A stretch of 64,000 nucleotides of DNA. It comes from Lachnospiraceae bacterium (GTDB lineage: Bacteria > Bacillota > Clostridia > Lachnospirales > Lachnospiraceae). Below, piece after piece: positions 50,922-59,106 of the stretch. The number at the start of each line of letters is the position of its first letter. Position 1 is the first letter of the stretch. The stretch lies in the NCBI GenBank assembly GCA_017441585.1, contig JAFRWW010000041.1:1-64000 (forward strand). The letters are read 5' to 3'. The notes beneath the pieces were generated by a model. That model worked only from the letters and a program-made list of their open reading frames with translations. It searched no databases and was not told the DNA's origin. The translations under genes were made by a program, and so were the position numbers.

Positions 50922-52068
50922 GATTCCCATAATAAAAAAGGCACAGGAAATGGGTTACTATGTTGTGACCAGCGGTAATATGCCGAATCTGCCGGGACAC
51001 AGAGTGGCGGACGAATATATAGCAGAAGACTATTCTGATGTCGATGCTATCTTGAGATTAGTAAAAGAAAATGAGATCGGAGGGATTGTGAGTTGTGCCA
51101 ATGATTTTGGCAGCATTACGGCTTCCTATGTTGGCGAAAAGATGGGGTGGACGGGGCATGATACTTATGAAAATGCTTTGTTGATGCATCATAAGGACCT
51201 TTTTAAAGAGTATTGTTATAAAAAGAATATCCCTTCGCCCAGGTCGATCATATTTGATGATTTGAATAAAGCAATTGATTATTGCTCCGAATGTACGTAT
51301 CCGGTTATCGTCAAGGCAAATGATCTGACCGGCGGAAAAGGAATAAGGCGTGCAGATAATGAGAGCGAAGCGGTGATGGCAGTAAAGAATGCCATGCGGC
51401 TATCAAGGGATAAAAAGGTTTTGATAGAGCCATTTTTGGATGGTGTTCAACAGTCGATAGTTGTTTTTCTGATCGATAAAAAAATTGCTGTACTGTCTAA
51501 CAGTAATATATATTGTATGAAAAATCCATACCTGGTCCAGGCGGAAACATATCCCGCAACCGATTTTTATCTGGTAGAAGATCAGCTGAGGAATATAATT
51601 GAAACCATGGCTTTGGATCTTAACCTTGTGGATGGTATTTTTTCGTTCCAATATATAGTTCAGAATGGAACACCATATATTCTGGAGATGATGCGCAGAT
51701 GTTTTGGAAACGAAACTTTGTTGCTTGCTGATAAAAGAACAGGATATCCTTGGGAGGAAGCTTATATCAGAGCTTCATTGGGCTTGGAGTGTTCTCACCT
51801 TAAGGCACAGGGACAGGTGGTACAGTTCTGCGGTCATTATGGTGTGATGGCTGATGAAAACGGGATTCTTGAAGATTGGGAGCTTCCTGCTGATATTGAA
51901 AAAAGGGTTTTCAAAAAGACTGTAAATATGTATTCAGGTGATATTATTACTGATCATATGAACCAGAAAATAGCGCATATTTATTTTGAATATGAAGATA
52001 TTGAAACCATGAATTCAGATATCATCAGATATAATGATCGTATAAAGGTCAGAGTAAGACCTGTTTGA
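50884..52068 (+). CDS. ATP-grasp ligase of the polysaccharide island
   Basis: This 394-residue protein has the ATP-grasp fold: an N-terminal Rossmann part (KKILVLNGTISEIP), the P-loop-like TYPVIVKANDLTGGKGIRRA, and VDGIFSFQYIVQNGTPYILEM with acidic metal ligands. Such proteins join a carboxylate to an amine with ATP. In a locus with a keto-acid sugar and an amino sugar, linking an amino acid or sugar is the likely job, but the substrates are unknown. Confidence 0.85.
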   Translation: MKKILVLNGTISEIPIIKKAQEMGYYVVTSGNMPNLPGHRVADEYIAEDYSDVDAILRLVKENEIGGIVSCANDFGSITASYVGEKMGWTGHDTYENALLMHHKDLFKEYCYKKNIPSPRSIIFDDLNKAIDYCSECTYPVIVKANDLTGGKGIRRADNESEAVMAVKNAMRLSRDKKVLIEPFLDGVQQSIVVFLIDKKIAVLSNSNIYCMKNPYLVQAETYPATDFYLVEDQLRNIIETMALDLNLVDGIFSFQYIVQNGTPYILEMMRRCFGNETLLLADKRTGYPWEEAYIRASLGLECSHLKAQGQVVQFCGHYGVMADENGILEDWELPADIEKRVFKKTVNMYSGDIITDHMNQKIAHIYFEYEDIETMNSDIIRYNDRIKVRVRPV

Positions 52069-52079
52069 AGGATGTAAGG

Positions 52080-53021
52080 ATGTATGACAGTATAAAAAAA
52101 CTGACATTTGTGATTCCGTGTTACAGATCACAGAATACAATAGAGATTGTAGTAGATGAGGTTACAGATTGTGTTGGAAAACTTGGATTTTCCGATTATG
52201 AAATCGTGCTGGTTAATGATTGCTCTCCTGATAATGTATGGTCTGTAATAAAAATGATTTCAAAGAAGAATCCCAGGGTAAAGGGAATATCCTTTGCTAA
52301 AAATTTCGGTCAACATGCAGCGCTCCTTGCAGGTTATGCCCTTGCAACCGGAGATGTGATCGTTTCCTTGGATGATGACGGACAGGTCCCTGTGGATGAG
52401 TTGAATCTATTATTAGATAAACTCTGTGAAGGGTTTGATGTTGTTTATGCTTATTATGAAGAGATACAAAGAGGATTGATCAGACGTTTTGGCACTTTTA
52501 TGGCTCTTAGAATGGGCGAGATTATGTTAGGTATACCAAAGGGGATTAAGGGAAGCAGTTTCTTTGTGGCACGTAAGTATATCGTGGATGAGATGATCAG
52601 ATATACCCATCCATACCCTTATCTTGCGGGATTGGTGTTCAGGACGACAAAAAATGTGGCTTGTGTCATGACTCATCATCGAGCCAGACTGGAGGGGAGC
52701 TCAGGCTATTCTTTTAGGGGACTTTTAAGTTTGTGGATAAACGGCTTTACTGCATTTTCAGTAAAGCCGCTTGAAATAGGAACATATTGTGGGGTAGTAG
52801 CTGCAGCGATGGGGTTTATTTTCGCGGTGGTCACTATTGTCCGTAAGATATTGAATCCTGCAATGGTGGCAGGATGGGCTTCGGTTATTTCTGTTCTTCT
52901 TGTAATAGGTGGGATCATTCTTATTATGCTTGGACTTATTGGTGAGTACGTCGGCAGAATATATATATGTATAAATGATGCACCACAGTATGTCATTAAG
53001 GAAGAAATCGGAGGAATATAA
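52080..53021 (+). CDS. GT2 family glycosyltransferase, CsbB/GtrB/ArnC-like
   Basis: This 313-residue protein has a GT-A domain (LTFVIPCYRSQNTIEIV, then SLDDDGQVP with the DxD metal site, then the KGSSFFV segment) and two C-terminal membrane helices (about 230-300). Enzymes of this type transfer a sugar onto undecaprenyl phosphate. The next gene is YfhO-like. CsbB and YfhO together glycosylate teichoic acids in Bacillus, so the pair probably decorates a wall polymer here. The ATG at 52080 has AAGGA upstream. Its stop overlaps the next ATG. Confidence 0.9.
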   Translation: MYDSIKKLTFVIPCYRSQNTIEIVVDEVTDCVGKLGFSDYEIVLVNDCSPDNVWSVIKMISKKNPRVKGISFAKNFGQHAALLAGYALATGDVIVSLDDDGQVPVDELNLLLDKLCEGFDVVYAYYEEIQRGLIRRFGTFMALRMGEIMLGIPKGIKGSSFFVARKYIVDEMIRYTHPYPYLAGLVFRTTKNVACVMTHHRARLEGSSGYSFRGLLSLWINGFTAFSVKPLEIGTYCGVVAAAMGFIFAVVTIVRKILNPAMVAGWASVISVLLVIGGIILIMLGLIGEYVGRIYICINDAPQYVIKEEIGGI

Positions 53022-55786
53022 TGGCTTTATTTAAGAGTGAAAAAAAGAAGGAATTGACACAGAGACAGTGTAGGGCACTATACTTGTTTCTGTCATTCGC
53101 TTTGCCTGCATTTGTTATGCTTATTGCGCTTGCAGGGTTAAAGATTGCTCCTTTTGGAAGTGATACATTGCTATTGGCAGATGCAAATGCTTTCTATATA
53201 AATACCTTAAGTTATGCTGCCCGAATGTTCAGGGGGATGGAAAGTGCATTTTATTCTTTTGAAAAAGGTCTTGGCGGTAATATGATGGGGCATTTATGTG
53301 GTATACTCGTTACTCCCTTTGGCTCGTTGTTATCTCTTGGAAAAATTGGCGATTATCCCATAATATTTACTTTTATATCTGTACTTAATTTAAGTTTGGG
53401 TGGGCTGACTATGTATATATTTTTAGCGGATATATATGGTCATAAACGCAGTAATCTCATTTTTTCCACATCATATGCTCTTATGGGATTTAATGTAGCA
53501 AATGTATTTCAGGCGGTTTTCTTTTGCGCACCGCCTGTTGTGCCTATCATGGCTATGGGTCTCAGGCGAATTATGAAAGGCAAAAGTCCTGCAATATATA
53601 TACTTTCGATAGCTTACGGAGTTGCTGTAAATCCCTTTTTTGGCTTTGTCCTTTGTATGGCATCTCTTATATTTTTTGGGGTGGGAATATGGCAGAGCGC
53701 ATTAGATAAAGCGCAGGTGAAACGGTTAGTGTTGAAATATTTAGTTGCGTCAGTGTGTGGTGGTATGATGGTGGCAGTTATGTGGCTGCCGGGCTTTCTT
53801 TCTCTCAGAGGAGGCAGGATCGATCAGCTGAGTCTTGGTGATTTTTCCATGTGGGAAAATATGCCTTTTATAGAGATCGGAGCAAAATTGTTTACCGGAG
53901 CAAACAGTGTGGAAGAGGAGGTACATGGTCTTCCTAATATATTTGTTGGAATACTTCCTGTTATTTTGGGGATATTGTATTTTCGAAATCAAAAGGTTAG
54001 ATCCAGAGATAAAGTGGCTGCCGGGGTTTTGTTGTGCATATATCTTGCCTCATTTTGGCTTAATTCACTGAATCTTATCATGCATGCCGGAGCTACTACA
54101 AACTGGTTTAACTATAGACATTCATATGTTTTTTCGTTTATTTTGCTGGCGGTGGCGGCAGAGTCGTGGACATATCTGGGAGAATTAACAGGAGAGGAAG
54201 TAAAGAAAGCTCTTGTTGTCCTTGTTATAGCGACGATAATCATTTTTTCTAAAAAGTATGAGTTTATCCAGGCGGGGACGATGGTGCTTGATCTGGTTAT
54301 TTTAGCGTTTATCCTGTTTGTATGGAAAATGCATAAAAAAGACCCTGAAAAAAATGACAGGAGAAATTTTGAGATCGCTGTAATAGAGTTGGTTTGTTTT
54401 AACCTTCTTATGAATTATAGCATATGTACGCATAAGATCGAAGGATATCCCGGTTGGGAAATGACTATAGAGGATTACAGGGATGTGGTGAATAATGTAA
54501 GCCCTCTGGTAGAGAGTGCTAAGGCAAAGGGAGATGATTTTTACAGAATAGAGATCAATGAGCAGAGAGCCTGGAATACCGGAAATGATCCTATGCTTTA
54601 CGGGTACGATGGAGTGGGACATGGAGGATCCAACGGCAGGGATTTCGAGAGAATTCAGCTGTGTACTCTTGGAATACCCTGGGATGATATGAGAAGCTGT
54701 TATTCATCCGGTGTTACGCCTGCTACGGATTCGCTTTTGGGCCTTCGATATATAGTGGCTAAAGCAGATCTTACGGAAGAAAAGGGATACGAAAAGGTGG
54801 GCAGCATGGGTGAGTGGGGCCTCTATAAAAATGATCACGCATTGGCACCAGTTTTCCTGGCGGACAAAAAAGTTAAGGACGTACATACTAATTTTGTAAA
54901 TATTTTCGATAATCTTAATCGTACTTGGAAGGGGATAAGCGGTACGGACAAAGATGTTTTTATAATGGAGGATGATATTACCTTTGAGGCCCATAGTTCT
55001 GTTTCAACAGGACCTGTTAAGCGAGATGATGCAAAGGAGAGGGTTATATTTAATGCGATTGGTGGAAAAGGCATATTGGAACAGGATGAAGAAAATGATG
55101 ATGATGGATCGTTAAAGAATAATGTAAATGTTGATAGTGTTAGTGTTTTGAATAAGCCTGCTGACGATGAGGCGTACATTTCATATTCCTTGGAGGCAAA
55201 ATATGATGGCCCGATATATATATATGACAGAAGTTCTTTGAGGCAGGATTCGGGTTGTCCCATTTCTACGGTACAGTACATAGGTACATATCATAAGGGC
55301 GATACTGTTGTCGGGTATTTCCCTATGAGTGATGGGATCATAACGCAAAAAAAACTGGATAGTATTGCGGGATATTTCAGAGCTGCATACCTGCAGACAG
55401 ATCGGTTATGGGAATTGAACGACGGAATAAATGAACAAAAGGTGGATTTTACACGAGTGAAAGATACACTTCTAACGGGGAGTTTTGATTCGGCGTCAGA
55501 TCAGGTTCTGATGTTTACTATTCCCTATGACGAAGGGTGGACGCTCACTATAGACGGACAGAATGCTGAAATCGAGAAAACTATAGATCTTTTTATGACA
55601 GCCGATATCCCCATGGGGTCTCATTCATTTGAATTGAAGTATACACCGCCGGGGCTCTTGACGGGTAAGATTTTGTCTGTATTTTCTATATTGTTTTTTG
55701 TGATTTACATAATATATGATGTAAAAAAGAGAAAACCAACCGATGATCCTATCGAAAAAACTGATGAAGAAGGCATTATTTTGTGA
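53021..55786 (+). CDS. YfhO-family membrane glycosyltransferase
   Basis: This 921-residue protein has about 12 membrane segments over the first 450 residues, a large extracellular region (about 460-880), a last membrane helix (about 890) and a short cytoplasmic tail. It is a GT-C type enzyme of the YfhO family, beginning LALPAFVMLIALAGLKIAPFG with an acidic loop after. YfhO proteins move a sugar from a lipid carrier to a teichoic acid outside the cell. It shares an operon with the CsbB-like gene. The extracellular part includes a Val-Asp-Ser-Val-Ser-Val sequence like the large galactanase. Confidence 0.88.
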   Translation: MALFKSEKKKELTQRQCRALYLFLSFALPAFVMLIALAGLKIAPFGSDTLLLADANAFYINTLSYAARMFRGMESAFYSFEKGLGGNMMGHLCGILVTPFGSLLSLGKIGDYPIIFTFISVLNLSLGGLTMYIFLADIYGHKRSNLIFSTSYALMGFNVANVFQAVFFCAPPVVPIMAMGLRRIMKGKSPAIYILSIAYGVAVNPFFGFVLCMASLIFFGVGIWQSALDKAQVKRLVLKYLVASVCGGMMVAVMWLPGFLSLRGGRIDQLSLGDFSMWENMPFIEIGAKLFTGANSVEEEVHGLPNIFVGILPVILGILYFRNQKVRSRDKVAAGVLLCIYLASFWLNSLNLIMHAGATTNWFNYRHSYVFSFILLAVAAESWTYLGELTGEEVKKALVVLVIATIIIFSKKYEFIQAGTMVLDLVILAFILFVWKMHKKDPEKNDRRNFEIAVIELVCFNLLMNYSICTHKIEGYPGWEMTIEDYRDVVNNVSPLVESAKAKGDDFYRIEINEQRAWNTGNDPMLYGYDGVGHGGSNGRDFERIQLCTLGIPWDDMRSCYSSGVTPATDSLLGLRYIVAKADLTEEKGYEKVGSMGEWGLYKNDHALAPVFLADKKVKDVHTNFVNIFDNLNRTWKGISGTDKDVFIMEDDITFEAHSSVSTGPVKRDDAKERVIFNAIGGKGILEQDEENDDDGSLKNNVNVDSVSVLNKPADDEAYISYSLEAKYDGPIYIYDRSSLRQDSGCPISTVQYIGTYHKGDTVVGYFPMSDGIITQKKLDSIAGYFRAAYLQTDRLWELNDGINEQKVDFTRVKDTLLTGSFDSASDQVLMFTIPYDEGWTLTIDGQNAEIEKTIDLFMTADIPMGSHSFELKYTPPGLLTGKILSVFSILFFVIYIIYDVKKRKPTDDPIEKTDEEGIIL

Positions 55787-55887
55787 AATCTTAGTTAAAA
55801 TGACGGTTTACATATTCTGTTGCATTTAGATTATGTTAATAATTTGTATACAATATATTGTGAGTTGAAAATAAATGATTTTATAAA

Positions 55888-56012
55888 GTGAACAGAATGA
55901 AGAACAAAAGGTGAACATTTTTCACAAAATTTACACAAATACATAAGTGACTATTGATATTTTTAATCAGAAATTGTAAAATTTTTATTAATACAACGTG
56001 AACAAAGTTCAT
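55888..56012 (+). promoter_or_regulatory. Operator-like palindromes before the pilus operon
   Basis: In the AT-rich 248-base gap before pilC there are three GTGAAC words. Two form near-perfect palindromes: GTGAACATTTTTCAC (55911-55925) and GTGAACAAAGTTCAT (55998-56012); the third (55888) is a half site. They could bind a regulator of the pilus genes, which is unknown. The rest of the gap is AT-rich with no gene; possible promoters include the TATACAAT-like run near 55850. Confidence 0.5.
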
Positions 56013-56034
56013 TTTAAGTGTATGGAGGCATATT

Positions 56035-57249
56035 TTGAATTACGCATATACAGTACTTGACAAGAGTGGAAACCAAAAGAAAGGCACCATGGAGGCGGAT
56101 GCGCCCGAGAAAGTCAGTTCCCAGCTTAAGTCAGAAGGTTATGTAGTGTTGGCAGTGGAAGAGGCTAATGCTCTTAATACGGAGATTAAGCTCTCGGCAG
56201 GTGCAGGTAAGAAACCGAGTGCCAGAGATTTTTCCATCATGTGCCGTCAGTTTGAGTCCATGCTCGCGGCCGGTGTTACTGTTATAGATGCTATGAATAT
56301 GCTTGGCGCGCAGACTGAGAATAACAGACTCAGGGTTGCTATTAAGAATGCTCAGATAAGTGTGGAAAAGGGCGATTCGCTGGCAGTCGCCATGGAGAAT
56401 GAAAAGATATTTCCCTCTCTTTTGATCAAAATGATCAGAGCAGGTGAGGCTTCCGGTTCGCTGGAGATATCTTTGAACCGTATGGCGACTCAGTTTGAGA
56501 AGGACGCCAGGACGACAGCGCTGATCAAAAAGGCTATGGTATATCCCATCGTGGTATTGATAGTAGCTGCTGCGGTAGTTGTTGTCATGCTGGTTGTCGT
56601 TATACCGAATTATGTGGATATGTTTGCCGATATGGGCGTAGAGCTTCCCATGATCACGAAAATGGTTGTGGCCATGAGTGATTTCCTTATACATAAATGG
56701 TATATAGTTGCCGGTGTGGTTGGTATATTGGTGTTTGGAATTAAGGCTGCGTCAAAGACTGACACGGGACAGTACATTATTGGAAAGTTAGGACTTACGC
56801 TTCCGGTTTTGGCAGATTTTACCATTAAGTCCTGTACTGCCAGGTTCGCCAGGACCTTGAGTACGCTCCTTGCAGCAGGTATCGGTCTGGTGGATGCAGT
56901 GGATATAGTTGCGGATACCATGGATAATGTGCTGGTACGTAAGGCTATGAAGGATTGCAGGGAAGAGGTTATGCTGGGTACACCCTTGTCCCAGCCTTTG
57001 GAACAGAGTGGCATGTTCCCTCCTATGGTTTATCAGATGACCAGGATCGGTGAAGAGTCCGGTGATGTGGAGGGACTTTTGACTAAGTTGGCTGATTATT
57101 ATGAGGAAGAAGTGGAGATGGCTACACAGTCTCTCATGGCAGCCATGGAGCCTATGATCATTGTTTTACTGGCGGGTATAGTCGGATTCCTTGTAGGTGC
57201 CTGTATGGCTCCCATGTTTACCATGTATCAGGCTCTTGATTCTCTATGA
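56035..57249 (+). CDS. pilC: Type IV pilus inner-membrane platform protein PilC/GspF
   Basis: This 404-residue protein has two GspF domains (about 68-190 and 270-390) with membrane segments near 165-190, 218-240 and 375-400, the standard platform on which pilins are added. The blocks FSIMCRQFESMLAAGVTV and SARFARTLSTLLAAGIGLVD in the two halves mirror each other. The start is TTG at 56035 after GGAGG. The pilB and pilT motor genes are not nearby. Confidence 0.94.
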   Translation: MNYAYTVLDKSGNQKKGTMEADAPEKVSSQLKSEGYVVLAVEEANALNTEIKLSAGAGKKPSARDFSIMCRQFESMLAAGVTVIDAMNMLGAQTENNRLRVAIKNAQISVEKGDSLAVAMENEKIFPSLLIKMIRAGEASGSLEISLNRMATQFEKDARTTALIKKAMVYPIVVLIVAAAVVVVMLVVVIPNYVDMFADMGVELPMITKMVVAMSDFLIHKWYIVAGVVGILVFGIKAASKTDTGQYIIGKLGLTLPVLADFTIKSCTARFARTLSTLLAAGIGLVDAVDIVADTMDNVLVRKAMKDCREEVMLGTPLSQPLEQSGMFPPMVYQMTRIGEESGDVEGLLTKLADYYEEEVEMATQSLMAAMEPMIIVLLAGIVGFLVGACMAPMFTMYQALDSL

Positions 57250-57269
57250 TGAAAGGAGAGTAAGGTCCG

Positions 57270-57677
57270 GTGAAAGGAAATAATGATGGCTTTTCCCTGG
57301 TAGAACTGATCATAGTAATTGCTATTATGGCCGTTATTGTTGGTATATTGGCTCCTCAGTTTATTAAATATGTGGAACAGTCCAGAGAGTCAAAGGATCT
57401 GCAGAATATAGAGGAAATGAAAAAAGCAGTGGAAGCATATTCCACAGATCATGAACAAAAGGGCATTCATGTGGTAGAGGCCACGGGCGCGGTGCTTAAG
57501 TATGTGCTGGGAGATGGTGGCAGTCTTCAGCCGTATGGTGTGGAGACTCAGATTACACAGAGTTCTAGCAATAAGATAGTACTTAAGTGGCAATATGAAG
57601 ATTATATGTGGAGTTTAGTGTCCGATCAGTGCTTTGCCAATGGGGCCTGGTATGATGCAAAGGGCAGTAAGAGATGA
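57270..57677 (+). CDS. Type IV pilin-like protein
   Basis: This 135-residue protein has a short leader and the prepilin cut site G|FSLVELIIVIAIMA, then a hydrophobic helix and a soluble domain. The N-terminal 40 or so residues are almost the same as in the next pilin (ILAPQFIKYVEQSRES), while the C-terminal halves differ. The GTG start follows AAAGGAG at a long spacing. It may be a major or minor pilin; the PilD gene is close by. Confidence 0.9.
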   Translation: MKGNNDGFSLVELIIVIAIMAVIVGILAPQFIKYVEQSRESKDLQNIEEMKKAVEAYSTDHEQKGIHVVEATGAVLKYVLGDGGSLQPYGVETQITQSSSNKIVLKWQYEDYMWSLVSDQCFANGAWYDAKGSKR

Positions 57678-57741
57678 ATTAAACACCGAATAGGGCGGTG
57701 CTTAAGAATAACAACAATTTTTAAAAAAGGAGAGATGAATT

Positions 57742-58164
57742 ATGAAAAAGATGAATAACAAAGGTTTCTCACTTGTAGAGCTGATTATCGTTATTGCTAT
57801 CATGGCAATCCTGGTTGGTGTACTTGCACCTCAGTTCATTAAGTATGTAGAGCAGTCTAGAGAGTCTGCAGATCTTCAGACCATCGAGGAGATCAAGACT
57901 GCAATTGAGACTTGGACCGCTGATACCGGTGCTGCTACAGGAACGACAACTGTAACCGCTACTGGTGCTGCAAAGACTGCTGTAGTAGCAGGTACTGCTG
58001 CTGGTCAGCTCGCAGATTATGGCGTGTCTGATTCAACCAGTCTTAAGTCTGAGAGAGTAATCGTTACATGGACATATGATCATGCTTCATATAAGTGGTC
58101 TCTTACAAATGATGGTATGACCGGTGGTAACGCTCTTTACACTGCTTCTGGTAGCAAGAAGTGA
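57742..58164 (+). CDS. pilA: Type IV pilin, probable major pilin
   Basis: This 140-residue protein has the cut site KG|FSLVELIIVIAIMA with a conserved Glu at +5. The soluble part is rich in Ala, Thr and Gly (TGAATGTTTVTATGAAKTA), as in abundant pilins. A strong AAAGGAGAG and a leader of about 60 bases precede it. It ends with YTASGSKK, like the upstream pilin's end. Confidence 0.93.
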   Translation: MKKMNNKGFSLVELIIVIAIMAILVGVLAPQFIKYVEQSRESADLQTIEEIKTAIETWTADTGAATGTTTVTATGAAKTAVVAGTAAGQLADYGVSDSTSLKSERVIVTWTYDHASYKWSLTNDGMTGGNALYTASGSKK

Positions 58165-58182
58165 TTTGAACTGATAACACAG

Positions 58183-58932
58183 ATGCCTCTCATTTATACA
58201 TTTATATTTCTTTATGGAATAACGATCGGCAGCTTCCTCAATGTCTGTATCTATCGGATCCCTAAAGGCGAGAATATCGCATTAGTAAGATCCCACTGCA
58301 TGACATGCGGCTACCAGCTCAGATGGTTCGACTTGATACCTCTTTTTAGCTGGATAGCCCTGAGGGGGCGGTGCCGTAAATGTAAGACTCCCATCTCGAA
58401 GCAGTACCCTATCATCGAAGCTGCTAACGGTGTGATATACGTCATTACATTTCTGGTACACGGTCTTAGTGTGGAGAGTGCGATCTATTGTTTGATGTTC
58501 TCAGCTTTGCTGGCACTTAGTGTCATTGATTTTCGGACGTATGAGATACCTTTAGGATTCAACGTCTTTATACTGGCTCTGGGGCTCGTTCATTTAGGTC
58601 TGGATTTTTCAAACTGGCGCCACTACGTGATCGGGCTCCTGTCAGTCAGTATATTTTTAGCTATTCTTTATTATGCTTCCAATGGCCGCGCCATAGGCGG
58701 CGGTGATGTAAAACTGATGGGGGCGGCAGGATTGCTCCTTGGCTGGAAGCTTATCATATTAGCATTCTTTCTTGGATGCATACTCGGCTCCGTAATCCAC
58801 ATAGCTAGGATGAAGATATCTAAGGCGGAGCATGTGCTCGCCATGGGACCTTATCTGTCCGCAGGCATTTTTTTAAGCGCACTTTGGGGCGATGGTATGA
58901 TCGGCTGGTACCTGAACTTCTTTAAACGTTAA
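58183..58932 (+). CDS. pilD: Prepilin peptidase
   Basis: This 249-residue membrane protease removes the prepilin leader and methylates the new N-terminus. The zinc-binding pairs are CMTCG and CRKCK. The catalytic aspartates are in SVIDFRTYEIP and GGGDVKLMGA. About seven membrane segments are visible. It follows the pilin by 18 bases. Confidence 0.95.
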   Translation: MPLIYTFIFLYGITIGSFLNVCIYRIPKGENIALVRSHCMTCGYQLRWFDLIPLFSWIALRGRCRKCKTPISKQYPIIEAANGVIYVITFLVHGLSVESAIYCLMFSALLALSVIDFRTYEIPLGFNVFILALGLVHLGLDFSNWRHYVIGLLSVSIFLAILYYASNGRAIGGGDVKLMGAAGLLLGWKLIILAFFLGCILGSVIHIARMKISKAEHVLAMGPYLSAGIFLSALWGDGMIGWYLNFFKR

Positions 58933-59026
58933 TTTACAGTCGCTGCGTACGAGAAACTGTTAATCTGTGTTTTGAGTGCTGTTACTTTTTGGCAATGGGG
59001 GTTGTGTAAAAGGTAATACAGTACAA

Positions 59027-59053
59027 AAAGAGCGTAAGATACGCTCTTTGTTT
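59027..59053 (+). terminator. Weak terminator or pause hairpin upstream of the pilM-pilN gene
   Basis: A ten-base perfect stem (AAAGAGCGTA with TACGCTCTTT) with an AGA loop is followed by GTTT. The T run is short, so it may only reduce transcription into the next gene. Confidence 0.6.
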
Positions 59054-59106
59054 ACGGTTTTGAAGGCATTTAAGCCGTGCTTTTAAGACCTCGGAGGCAA
59101 CTAATT

